Shown here one piece after another: positions 1-6,862 of a stretch of 17,484 nt of DNA (positions within the stretch are counted from its first letter, which is position 1; each line of letters opens with the position of its first letter). Origin of the DNA: an uncultured Ruminococcus sp. Lineage in GTDB: Bacteria > Bacillota > Clostridia > Oscillospirales > Ruminococcaceae. Below the pieces are notes generated by a model, which ran no database searches, was not told where the DNA came from, and saw only the letters and a list, made by a program, of their open reading frames with translations. The position numbers and the translations under genes are program-made. The stretch is from assembly GCA_947177715.1 (NCBI GenBank), contig CAMWVM010000007.1, positions 1 through 17,484 of the forward strand, read 5' to 3'.

Positions 1-58
1 ACCTATCCTTTCGGATAGGTGTGGCGGCGGGAGCCATTATGTTTTTAGTAGGAGTGCA
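1..58. other. Hairpin-rich extension of the left repeat
   Basis: Positions 1-8 and 13-20 form a perfect 8-bp stem. Read on the minus strand the loop is GAAA, a stable GNRA tetraloop, which favours a minus-strand transcript. Positions 22-25 (TGGC) can pair with 33-36 (GCCA). The left arm of the 14-bp hairpin starts at 41. The right-hand repeat copy is cut off by the window edge before this part, so it is not known whether 1-58 belongs to the repeated unit. No open reading frame is seen. Confidence 0.5.
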
Positions 59-126
59 ATCTCCCACTAAAAACGTCAGTTGAAGCTGACCTTGCCACGT
101 TGAAAACGGTCAAGCCCTTATTTGAA
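59..126 (-). repeat. Structured dispersed repeat, left copy
   Basis: This 68-base stretch recurs inverted at 17417-17484 with only four mismatches (positions 80, 110, 114 and 117 here). It folds into consecutive hairpins. 41-54 pairs with 61-74 as a 14-bp stem with one A/C mismatch, which becomes a G-U pair on the minus strand. 75-80 pairs with 85-90 around a 4-nt loop. 91-94 pairs with 111-114, enclosing 98-101 paired with 105-108. The repeat begins four bases beyond the ruvC stop codon and reads in the same direction as ruvC. No separate terminator lies between them, so the element may form the ruvC transcript end: on the minus strand the 75-90 hairpin is followed by G and five T. The strand choice is inferred. 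No coding potential was seen. Confidence 0.8.
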
Positions 127-129
127 AAA

Positions 130-636
130 TTAAATTCTATCTCCCAAATTTTCAGTAAGCTTTCTTGTAGTAATTGAATATCCATGGGTTATTGCGATTG
201 CGACAGCATCCGCTGTATCGTCAGGTTTGGGAACTTCTTTCAGTTTCAAAATACTTTTTGTCATTTCCTGCACCTGCTTTTTCTCGGCTCTTCCATAACC
301 GACTATAGAGCTTTTGACCTGCAAAGGTGTATACTCATAAATTGGTATGCCACGCTGGATTGCAGGAAGCAGAGTTACACCTCTTGCTTGTGCAACATCT
401 ATTCCCGTCTTTTGGTTTGTATTGAAAAAAAGCTTTTCAATACCCATTTCATCGGGTTTATACAAGTCAAGAATTTGGCACATATCGTTATAGATAACCT
501 CAAGTCTTTTAGTAAAGGTCATATCTGCACCTGTAGTGATTGCACCGAAACCCACAACTTCAAAGCGGTTAGATGAATAATCAAGAACACCATATCCAAC
601 GATTGCATATCCCGGATCAATTCCCAATATTCTCAA
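130..636 (-). CDS. ruvC: RuvC, Holliday-junction resolvase
   Basis: RuvC is a dimeric endonuclease that nicks opposing strands of Holliday junctions, normally with the RuvAB branch-migration motor, to finish recombinational repair. The RNase H-like fold is complete. ILGIDPG carries catalytic Asp7, GIEKLFF carries Glu67, and PDDTADAVAIAITH carries Asp140 and Asp143, matching the D-E-D-D set of E. coli RuvC (D7/E66/D138/D141). I chose the TTG at 634-636 as the start because the protein then begins MRILGIDPG, the usual family N-terminus (168 aa), and an AAAGGA box lies 11 nt upstream. A GTG three codons earlier (645) sits only two bases from that box. No ruvA or ruvB is seen next to it; the gene runs straight into the repeat element. 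Confidence 0.95.
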   Translation of the reverse strand: MRILGIDPGYAIVGYGVLDYSSNRFEVVGFGAITTGADMTFTKRLEVIYNDMCQILDLYKPDEMGIEKLFFNTNQKTGIDVAQARGVTLLPAIQRGIPIYEYTPLQVKSSIVGYGRAEKKQVQEMTKSILKLKEVPKPDDTADAVAIAITHGYSITTRKLTENLGDRI

Positions 637-685
637 CGATGCCACCGTCCTTTACCATATATAAAACAAAAATCAATACATAATT

Positions 686-714
686 ATTATATCACACTTA
701 TTTATAAAAGGCAA
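686..714 (-). promoter_or_regulatory. Sigma-A promoter of ruvC
   Basis: On the minus strand there is a -35 box TTGCCT (709-714), a 17-bp spacer and a perfect -10 box TATAAT (686-691). TGA lies just before it, giving an extended -10. The predicted start near 679 leaves a leader of about 43 nt before the ruvC TTG. Confidence 0.7.
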
Positions 715-771
715 CAATTTGACATGATTTTAGCTGCATCTTATTTTAACTCTGCAAATACATATTTAATA

Positions 772-800
772 TTGACTTTTGAAAGCTATTTTGATATACT
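772..800 (+). promoter_or_regulatory. Sigma-A promoter of the P-loop gene
   Basis: A -35 box TTGACT (772-777), a 17-bp spacer and a -10 box TATACT (795-800) point at the gene starting at 863. The leader carries a small hairpin, 824-828 (GCCGA) with 839-843 (TCGGC), just before the ribosome binding site. This promoter is divergent from that of ruvC across a spacer of about 60 bp. Confidence 0.75.
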
Positions 801-862
801 GTTAATCTGCGTTGCTAACCAAAGCCGACTTGACCCGCTCGGCAAAGATGAAAGGATATTTT

Positions 863-1369
863 ATGAAAACACGACTAATGGTCATAGGCTGTTCCTGTTC
901 GGGGAAATCAACTTTTTCACGCAGGCTCGCTGAAATCACAGGTTTACCTCTGACTCATCTTGACAGGCTTTACTGGAAAAGCGGATGGATCGAAGAGGAC
1001 AAACAGTTTTTTAGGGCAAAGCAAAAAGACATTGTATTGCAGGAAGCCTGGATAATTGACGGAAATTTCAGCAGCACAATGGAAATGCGTCTTGAACGTG
1101 CACAGATAGTTTATCGCTTCAAGATAGGAACACTCGCCTGCTTACAGGGATATGCCAAAAGACTTATACAAGGAAAGTTAAAAGTAGAACGCATGGATAT
1201 TACCGAAGGGTGTGAACAAAAATTTGACTGGGATTTCCTAAAATTTATAGCTGGATTCTCCCGAAACCAAGAAAAGCAAACTGATGAAATACTGAGAAAA
1301 TATCCAGATATTAAAGTGATCACGTTTCACTCAAGGAAACAGGCAGAGAGATATCTTTCAAGATTATAA
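863..1369 (+). CDS. P-loop 'DNA topology modulation' (FlaR-type) protein
   Basis: A 168-aa adenylate-kinase-like P-loop protein. The Walker A motif GCSCSGKST lies at residues 9-17. HLDRLYWKSGW (about 32-42) and AWIIDGNFSSTMEMRLE (about 62-78) are characteristic of the family annotated as 'DNA topology modulation protein FlaR'. MDITEGCEQKFDWDFLKFI (about 111-129) and a C-terminal IKVITFHS-x-KQAERYL segment also fit. The family resembles nucleotide or small-molecule kinases; the topology name is historical and the substrate is unknown. I chose the ATG at 863 because AAAGGA ends six bases upstream; the longer reading from 812 has no ribosome binding site. It is a single-gene unit with its own promoter, ending at the bidirectional terminator shared with spoIVA. 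Confidence 0.85.
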   Translation: MKTRLMVIGCSCSGKSTFSRRLAEITGLPLTHLDRLYWKSGWIEEDKQFFRAKQKDIVLQEAWIIDGNFSSTMEMRLERAQIVYRFKIGTLACLQGYAKRLIQGKLKVERMDITEGCEQKFDWDFLKFIAGFSRNQEKQTDEILRKYPDIKVITFHSRKQAERYLSRL

Positions 1370-1406
1370 AACACATTACAACAAGACAATATTAACTACA
1401 TAAAAC

Positions 1407-1458
1407 AAAGGCAATATCGATTAACTCATATGAGTTTTCGATATTGCCTTTTCTTTTT
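1407..1458. terminator. Bidirectional terminator between convergent genes
   Basis: A perfect 14-bp stem, 1407-1420 with 1438-1451, encloses a second inner palindrome (AACTC-ATAT-GAGTT, 1423-1436). T-rich tails follow on both strands: TTTTCTTTTT on plus, and CTTTGTTTTA leaving the stem on minus. It ends the P-loop gene (plus) and spoIVA (minus), and the plus-strand tail overlaps the spoIVA stop codon. Confidence 0.9.
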
Positions 1459-2932
1459 ACAGTATGAAACAGATAAGTCCAGAACAGCCCTCATTTATCA
1501 TACGCTCGATAGTTTCTCTTAATCTCATTCTTGCGTCGTCAGGCAGCTTTGCAAGCTTTGCATGAAGTCCTTCGTTCACAAGTTCATGCAATGATTTTCC
1601 GAATATATTAGACTCCCAGATTTTCTGTGGAGATTCCTCAAAGTCATTAAGCATATAAAGCACAAGTTCTTCCGACTGTTTTTCAGAACCGACGATAGGT
1701 GCGACTTCTGTATTGATCGTGGCTTTCATCATATGTATCGACGGTGCAGTTGCTTTCAATCTTATGCCATATTTTCCGCCCTGCTTTATGATTTCAGGCT
1801 CGTCGAGAGTAAGCTCATCCATTGACGGCATTACAATGCCATAACCCTTTTCTTCCACCTCACTGAGAGCTTTTGCAAACTTGGAATATTTTTGCTTAAC
1901 CTTCACAAGCTGTAGAATCTGGGCCATCAGGTCACTGTCGCTTTCAATATTTAATCCTGTGGATTCGCCCAAAATCTTATAGAACAATGATGGATTAATA
2001 TCTGCACAAATAACCGCCGAACCGCTGCCTAAATCAATGCTTTTAACAGAGCTTTTTACAATATGCTCACAGTTCTCGATATCTTTAGCGCAGCGTTTAA
2101 TTTCTCTCAGATTTTTAAGGCTTGAAGCTGCATTTTTTATATGAGTGAATATACCCTCTTTAAGCCAATGTCCTTTTTCAAGGCTATTGATCCACGAAGG
2201 CATTTCAATATTAATTTCCTTAATAGGAAATGCATAGAGAACCTGAGTGAGTATATTTTTTATATCATTTTCAGACAGATCAAGGCAATTAACCGGGATA
2301 ACTGTTGTGTCATATTTTTTGCTAAGCTCTCGGCATAGCTCCATAACAGTTTCTGACTGTGGATTAACGCAGTTCATAAGCACAACAAAAGGTTTATTAA
2401 TTTGCTTAAGCTCGCTTATTACACGTTCTTCGCATTCCTCATATTCATCTCTTGGCAGATCGGTAATTGAGCCGTCGGTGGTTACCACAAGACCAATAGT
2501 TGAATGCTCGGTAATAACCTTTTGAGTTCCCACCTCAGCAGCCATATTGAAAGGTACCTCTGCATCAAACCACGGAGTTACCACCATTCTTGGCATTTCA
2601 TTCTCAAAATATCCAATAGCACTTGGAATAATATATCCCACGCAGTCAATCATTCTGACATTAAACTTTGCACCATCCTCAAGTGCGACCTGAACGGCTT
2701 CCTCGGGAATAAACTTTGGTTCGGTGGTCATGATGGTTTTTCCTGCTGCGGACTGGGGAAGCTCGTCGACCGCACGTTCTCTTCTGAAATCGCTCTCTAT
2801 ATTAGGAATAACGAACTTCTCCATAAATTGCTTTATAAAAGTTGATTTACCTGTTCTCACAGGTCCAACGACACCGATATAAATATCCCCTTCGGTTCGT
2901 GTGGCAATATCATTATAAATATCATTTTGCAT
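1457..2932 (-). CDS. spoIVA: SpoIVA, spore coat basement ATPase
   Basis: SpoIVA is made in the mother cell. It binds and hydrolyses ATP to polymerise irreversibly on the outer forespore membrane, forming the platform for coat assembly. The protein is 491 aa from the chosen start (492 in B. subtilis). TRTEGDIYIGVVGPVRTGKSTF contains a Walker A motif (GPVRTGKS, residues 23-30, Lys29). The Thr-Thr pair at 69-70 corresponds to the sensor threonines, and RMIDCVGY is the Walker B-like segment. The C-terminus GCSGLICFIL matches the family's conserved end. The start is uncertain: ATG 2932 matches family alignments but lies 12 nt from AAAGGA, while ATG 2944 directly abuts that box. It lies 38 nt downstream of sipL in the same direction, so the two are probably co-transcribed under mother-cell control. 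Confidence 0.95.
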   Translation of the reverse strand: MQNDIYNDIATRTEGDIYIGVVGPVRTGKSTFIKQFMEKFVIPNIESDFRRERAVDELPQSAAGKTIMTTEPKFIPEEAVQVALEDGAKFNVRMIDCVGYIIPSAIGYFENEMPRMVVTPWFDAEVPFNMAAEVGTQKVITEHSTIGLVVTTDGSITDLPRDEYEECEERVISELKQINKPFVVLMNCVNPQSETVMELCRELSKKYDTTVIPVNCLDLSENDIKNILTQVLYAFPIKEINIEMPSWINSLEKGHWLKEGIFTHIKNAASSLKNLREIKRCAKDIENCEHIVKSSVKSIDLGSGSAVICADINPSLFYKILGESTGLNIESDSDLMAQILQLVKVKQKYSKFAKALSEVEEKGYGIVMPSMDELTLDEPEIIKQGGKYGIRLKATAPSIHMMKATINTEVAPIVGSEKQSEELVLYMLNDFEESPQKIWESNIFGKSLHELVNEGLHAKLAKLPDDARMRLRETIERMINEGCSGLICFIL

Positions 2933-2970
2933 AATCGTAACCATTCCTTTCACATAATCTGCGGATATTT

Positions 2971-4533
2971 TTAGTTGGTTAAAGGTATGAGAAGCATTCC
3001 GCAGTCGGACAGCTTATCGTCCGTCAAATCATTTTCCTCAAGAATTGCATTCACTGAAGTAGAATATTTTTTAGCAATTTCCCAGATATCCTCATGTCCG
3101 CTGCAATAGCACAGCTTAAGTGCATAGCCGTTCTGTTTTTCCTTTGGTTTATCGGTCATAGCTTTCAAATCACACAGCATTGTTTTAGCACATGCTTCAT
3201 AAAGAAAACCGCCTATTTCAATTTCTGCCTTGACCTCTGCGGTATTACCGTCAAGAAGATGATATGAACAGCTTTTAACCCGAACCTTTGGTTCAATATA
3301 ACTATTATTTCCGTTACAGTTTTCCGAAACCTCAATATCATGGTCAAATGCAGCTTCAGCCTCAAGGTAAATAGGACAATTACTTTCATTTTTACCTATC
3401 AGCGAAAAATTCACGCTTCCTGATGCAATGAACTTTCCTCCTGTTTCATCAAATCTTACAGAAAGATTATCTGCCTCGCACCATGCGTCATAGATACATT
3501 TAATACATTCATCCTCATATGATATCTGTGCTGAAAGATCATGGGTTTCATTTATTGCCATAGGCTTGCTGTCCAGTCGGCAGCCACTGTTTTCCATTTC
3601 GCACTCATAGCATGTTGAATATGCGTCGGTAACTGCTTCGCAGGTTTCATACTTTAGGGCTGTGCAATTTACGATAAGCACCAGTTCGCACTCAAGTGAA
3701 GTAGCATTTTCGCCTTTTGGCATTATTTCGCAGCTTCCGGGGGTAATATCAACAAAGGCATCAAAGCTTTCATCAATGCCCTCTATATCAATAATCTGGC
3801 TGAAAGGAATGGTAAATTTCATTGGTTCAGCTGAATCTTCGACGCCATCTTTTGTACAGGTATAAAGCATTGAGATTTCAGCATCGCCTTTAGTCACAAG
3901 CTTTCCTGCTATAATTTTCTGCTCATGGGGAAAAACTGTACAATCGGAACGGATAACAGCTCCCACTGCCGGCTTTGAACCGCCGAGTTCAAGTTCTTCA
4001 ATAACTGTCACACGCTTTGATGCCACAAGTCTTTTTGCGGGATATGTAACAAGTGATTTTTTCAGCTGTATATTTCCTCCGAAAGCGTCCACAACGACAG
4101 GCTGTTTTTTCTCACCTGTCACCTTTACTCTGGAAGTGACTGCTCCTCTTACGTCAAGTCTTCTCTGATTTACCACTCTGCAATTAACATAATCTGTCCG
4201 AGGGGTAATTGAAATCATAGGATTACTGCACTCACCGCTTATATCCACTGATTTTGAATAATTGACTTTCTGTTCAAGGCAATTAACCTTAGAACTTCCC
4301 TCGCTTTGATAGAGCACTCTTATAAGCACTGACAATTCAAATGTAAGTTTTTCTCCGTTAATACTTTGCGAAATAATCTTCGGTGTGATACGGCACTTTA
4401 GTATTCTGAAAATATCAGGGCAATAGTCCGGCAGCACAAAATCTCTTTCCACCGACTGCTCGCAGCTTGAATCGAGAATTACCTTGCCGGCAGTAAAAAT
4501 TTCTCGATTAACTTTAAAATCCATAGTATCCAT
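2971..4533 (-). CDS. sipL: SipL-like SPOCS (DUF3794)/LysM protein
   Basis: A 520-aa protein with an N-terminal SPOCS/DUF3794 module (CEQSVERDFVLPDYCPDIFRI, about residues 24-44, is typical), further DUF3794-like segments through the middle to about 450, and a C-terminal LysM domain (about 462-520, ending GMLLIPLTN). This matches SipL of Clostridioides difficile, which binds SpoIVA through its LysM domain and tethers the coat to the forespore; it takes the role SpoVID plays in Bacillus. No signal peptide or membrane helix is seen, consistent with a mother-cell cytosolic protein. The ATG at 4533 is well supported by AGGAGG eight bases upstream. spoIVA, encoding the expected partner, follows directly. 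An unrelated DUF3794-LysM protein is possible but unlikely in this context. Confidence 0.8.
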   Translation of the reverse strand: MDTMDFKVNREIFTAGKVILDSSCEQSVERDFVLPDYCPDIFRILKCRITPKIISQSINGEKLTFELSVLIRVLYQSEGSSKVNCLEQKVNYSKSVDISGECSNPMISITPRTDYVNCRVVNQRRLDVRGAVTSRVKVTGEKKQPVVVDAFGGNIQLKKSLVTYPAKRLVASKRVTVIEELELGGSKPAVGAVIRSDCTVFPHEQKIIAGKLVTKGDAEISMLYTCTKDGVEDSAEPMKFTIPFSQIIDIEGIDESFDAFVDITPGSCEIMPKGENATSLECELVLIVNCTALKYETCEAVTDAYSTCYECEMENSGCRLDSKPMAINETHDLSAQISYEDECIKCIYDAWCEADNLSVRFDETGGKFIASGSVNFSLIGKNESNCPIYLEAEAAFDHDIEVSENCNGNNSYIEPKVRVKSCSYHLLDGNTAEVKAEIEIGGFLYEACAKTMLCDLKAMTDKPKEKQNGYALKLCYCSGHEDIWEIAKKYSTSVNAILEENDLTDDKLSDCGMLLIPLTN

Positions 4534-4559
4534 AAACTAATCCTCCTGAAAATGTCGTT

Positions 4560-4615
4560 AAGGCAACGCTGTATTTTGCAAAGTCGGCAGCCGTGGTTTT
4601 TTACGGTGTTGCCTT
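4560..4615. repeat. Imperfect inverted repeat in the sipL leader
   Basis: The two 14-base arms, 4560-4573 and 4602-4615, are identical as inverted repeats except at two places. On the plus strand both exceptions are G-T pairs, giving an unbroken 14-bp helix; on the minus strand they are A-C mismatches, leaving an outer 8-bp helix (AAGGCAAC/GTTGCCTT). Smaller stems fit inside: GCTG/CAGC and CCGT/ACGG. It lies between the sipL promoter region and its SD. It could be a leader structure or a small miniature-transposon-like repeat; no function can be read from it. Confidence 0.55.
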
Positions 4616-4622
4616 TACTTGC

Positions 4623-4650
4623 TAAGACAGTATATTCGCCACATGTCTTA
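4623..4650. promoter_or_regulatory. Dyad with SpoIIID-like half-sites
   Basis: TAAGACA (4623-4629) and TGTCTTA (4644-4650) form a perfect 7-bp dyad separated by 14 bp, over the -10 and spacer of the proposed sipL promoter. Each half, read outward over ten bases, matches the B. subtilis SpoIIID consensus WWRRACARNY at nine positions. This suggests binding by a sporulation regulator, but it is inference. Confidence 0.35.
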
Positions 4651-4657
4651 AATATGC
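4627..4657 (-). promoter_or_regulatory. Possible sigma-E promoter of sipL-spoIVA
   Basis: On the minus strand, GCATATT (4651-4657) fits the sigma-E -35 pattern KMATATT exactly. TATACTGT (4627-4634) partly fits the -10 pattern CATACANT. The 16-bp spacing is one to two bases longer than usual. The genes' role in the mother cell makes sigma-E control expected; the match alone is weak. Confidence 0.4.
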
Positions 4658-4669
4658 TTGCTTAGGCAT

Positions 4670-4700
4670 AAAAAAAGCTCCCGCTTTTTAACGGGAGCTT
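4670..4700 (-). terminator. Terminator after pgcA
   Basis: A perfect 9-bp GC-rich stem, 4675-4683 with 4692-4700 (AAGCTCCCG/CGGGAGCTT), has an 8-nt loop. On the minus strand it is followed by a run of T (4670-4674 beyond the stem). It lies 19 bases past the pgcA stop and separates pgcA from sipL. Confidence 0.9.
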
Positions 4701-4718
4701 AGGTTTATTAATTTTAAA

Positions 4719-6437
4719 TTAGAAACCGAGTATTGACTTGAAGTCGTCAGCGATTTTATCACGAAGCTTTGAAGCGGCTTCCTTTGTTTCACCGATTGTT
4801 GTATAATATGCTTTAATCTTTGGCTCTGTACCTGATGGGCGGATAATAACGCTTGCACCCTGTTCAAGATTAAATGCCAAAACATCAGATTTTGGAAGGG
4901 TAATAGGGGTCTTTTCACCGCTTTCAATGCAAGTTTCCTCAGATGCAATATAGTCTGCAAATGAAACAACCTTAAGTCCGCCGATCTCCTTAGGAGTATC
5001 TGTACGGAGCATTGACATAAGCTCTTTCATTCTTTCCATACCGCTTGCACCTTCACAAGTAAATGAGCTTTGTGAATGAACATAATTGCCATATGTCTTA
5101 TACATTTTATCTCTTGCCTGGAGAAGTGAAATACCCTTTGTTCTATAGAAAGCAGCCATTTCACAGATAAGCATTGAAGCTACAACTGCGTCCTTATCAC
5201 GAACATATGATCCTGCAAGGTAACCATAACTCTCTTCAAATCCGAAGATATAGCGGTTATCTTCGCCGTCTTTTTCAAGGAATCCAATCTGTTCGCCGAT
5301 AAATTTAAATCCTGTAAGCACGTTACGAAGTTCAACGCCATACTTTTCAGCCATAGCCTTAACAATATCTGTAGTAACAATAGTTTTAACTCCAACAGGC
5401 TTTTCAGGCATTGTGCCGAGCTTAATTCTTTCTTCACAGATATACTCAAAGAGCATAGCACCGACTTCGTTACCGCTGAACAGTACATAATCGCCCTCAG
5501 GTGAAGGTACTGCAATACCTACACGGTCACAGTCAGGGTCTGTTGCAAGAAGCAAGTCAGGCTTAACTGTCTTACAAAGCTCAAGTCCTTTTGCTAAAGC
5601 CTCTTCAATTTCAGGGTTAGGGAACGGACAAGTCGGGAAGTTTCCGTCAGGGTTTTCCTGCTCAGGAACTATTGTTACTTCCTTAATACCGATTCTCTTC
5701 AAAATAGCTCTTACAGGCTTATTACCTGTACCATTAAGAGGAGTATAAACTACTTTAAGTCCGCTGTCGGCAACCAAATCTGTATGAATTCCCTGTTCCT
5801 GAACCTTATCGAGATAAGCCTCAATTACGTCCTGTCCGATAAGCTCGATCTTACCTGCCTTAACACCCTCGTCAAAGTTCATAAGCTTTGCACCGTCAAA
5901 CATTGGAACAGCGTTAATTTTTCCGATTACTGTATTAGCAACATCCAAAGTAATCTGACATCCGTCATCACCATATACTTTATATCCATTATATTTTGCA
6001 GGGTTATGTGAAGCTGTTACAACAATACCAGCGTTGCACTCAAGCTTTCTTACTGCCCATGAGAGCATTGGAGTCGGCATAAGCTCAGGGTAGATATAAA
6101 CCTTAATCCCATTAGCTGCGAGAACAGATGCAGCTTCCTTAGCGAAAACATCAGACTTGATTCTTGAGTCATAAGCGATAGCAACAGAGCCGTTTTCAAA
6201 AGCACCGTTTACATAATCAGCAAGTCCCTGTGTAGCACGTCTGATTGTATAGATATTGAGTCTATACGCACCTGCACCGATAACTCCTCTCAGACCGCCT
6301 GTACCAAATTCCAAATCACGATAGAATCTATCCTTGATAGCTTCCTCATCGCCTTCGATTGATTTAAGCTCAGTCTGCAAATCAGGGTCATCGACAGCTT
6401 TTTCACACCAAAGCTTATAGAGTTCCATTTCTGTCAT
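4719..6437 (-). CDS. pgcA: Phospho-sugar mutase (alpha-phosphoglucomutase type)
   Basis: A 572-aa cytosolic enzyme of the alpha-D-phosphohexomutase family, interconverting hexose 1- and 6-phosphates (glucose is the likely substrate), which feeds nucleotide-sugar and glycolytic pools. All four family signatures are present in order. TASHNP carries the phosphoserine (Ser143). DPDCDR (300-305) is the metal-binding loop. GFEESYGY (399-406) is the sugar-recognition loop. RPSGTEPK (533-540) is the phosphate-binding loop in domain IV. The size and the N-terminal segment before FGTGGLRG fit the long PgcA/PGM2-like subgroup rather than the shorter GlmM. The ATG at 6437 has an excellent GAGGTGA site six bases upstream. 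It has its own promoter and terminator. Mannose specificity cannot be excluded. Confidence 0.92.
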   Translation of the reverse strand: MTEMELYKLWCEKAVDDPDLQTELKSIEGDEEAIKDRFYRDLEFGTGGLRGVIGAGAYRLNIYTIRRATQGLADYVNGAFENGSVAIAYDSRIKSDVFAKEAASVLAANGIKVYIYPELMPTPMLSWAVRKLECNAGIVVTASHNPAKYNGYKVYGDDGCQITLDVANTVIGKINAVPMFDGAKLMNFDEGVKAGKIELIGQDVIEAYLDKVQEQGIHTDLVADSGLKVVYTPLNGTGNKPVRAILKRIGIKEVTIVPEQENPDGNFPTCPFPNPEIEEALAKGLELCKTVKPDLLLATDPDCDRVGIAVPSPEGDYVLFSGNEVGAMLFEYICEERIKLGTMPEKPVGVKTIVTTDIVKAMAEKYGVELRNVLTGFKFIGEQIGFLEKDGEDNRYIFGFEESYGYLAGSYVRDKDAVVASMLICEMAAFYRTKGISLLQARDKMYKTYGNYVHSQSSFTCEGASGMERMKELMSMLRTDTPKEIGGLKVVSFADYIASEETCIESGEKTPITLPKSDVLAFNLEQGASVIIRPSGTEPKIKAYYTTIGETKEAASKLRDKIADDFKSILGF

Positions 6438-6482
6438 TTAAAATCACCTCATATTTTATTTTTCTACAACAGTTATAATATT

Positions 6483-6510
6483 ATTATACCATATAATATT
6501 AAAAATTCAA
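6483..6510 (-). promoter_or_regulatory. Sigma-A promoter of pgcA
   Basis: On the minus strand there is a -35 box TTGAAT (6505-6510), a 16-bp very AT-rich spacer and a perfect -10 box TATAAT (6483-6488). The leader is about 40 nt to the pgcA ATG. Confidence 0.7.
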
Positions 6511-6579
6511 GGGGAAAAACAGAAAATTTACATGCATTTTTCTACAGAAATTTTCAGGACATTTTTTAAAAGCAGGAGC

Positions 6580-6831
6580 TTACGGAGTTCTTTGAACCAC
6601 GTTGGGTGTATTTATAAAAATCTCATCTTCAATAGGAAAAAATTCATTATCTAACATCTTCCATGAATATTGTCCAAAAAACCAGCGTGTGCCCTCAAAT
6701 TTTATACTGTGTATCTCGTTGTTATATTCAAAAAATATGCTTATATAAATATTTCTGCCGCTGTATGAAATTGAATTTATCATTTCCGTTTCACCGTCAA
6801 AAATATCTGTATTTACATCTATAATATCCAA
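6580..6831 (-). CDS. Hypothetical small ORF downstream of comM
   Basis: An 83-codon frame starting at TTG 6831 and ending 6580. I do not recognise it. The product is rich in aromatic and acidic residues (for example RNIYISIFFEYNNEIHSIKF, and FFGQYSWKMLDNEFFP near the end) with an alternating beta-strand look and no membrane segment. No good SD precedes the TTG. An internal ATG at 6783 has GGTGA seven bases upstream and would give 67 aa. The frame stays open upstream into the comM end in another phase, back to a TAG. It could be a genuine short cytosolic protein in the comM operon, the 3' remnant of a decayed gene, or a chance ORF. Confidence 0.4.
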   Translation of the reverse strand: MDIIDVNTDIFDGETEMINSISYSGRNIYISIFFEYNNEIHSIKFEGTRWFFGQYSWKMLDNEFFPIEDEIFINTPNVVQRTP

Positions 6832-6862
6832 GTTTGGGCCATCTTTTGTCTTAATAATATGA

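Noticed and set aside
812..862. N-terminal extension of the P-loop protein from 812.
   Set aside because: The extension lacks an SD, spans the leader hairpin, and the family begins just before the P-loop; ATG 863 has a proper SD.
724..933. A 69-codon plus-strand ORF overlapping the start of the P-loop gene.
   Set aside because: It lies over the promoter and leader of the P-loop gene and in another frame of its coding part. It has no SD and the sequence is low in protein character.
4688..4969. A 93-codon minus-strand frame inside the end of pgcA.
   Set aside because: It is an out-of-frame shadow of the well-supported pgcA coding sequence and has no SD.
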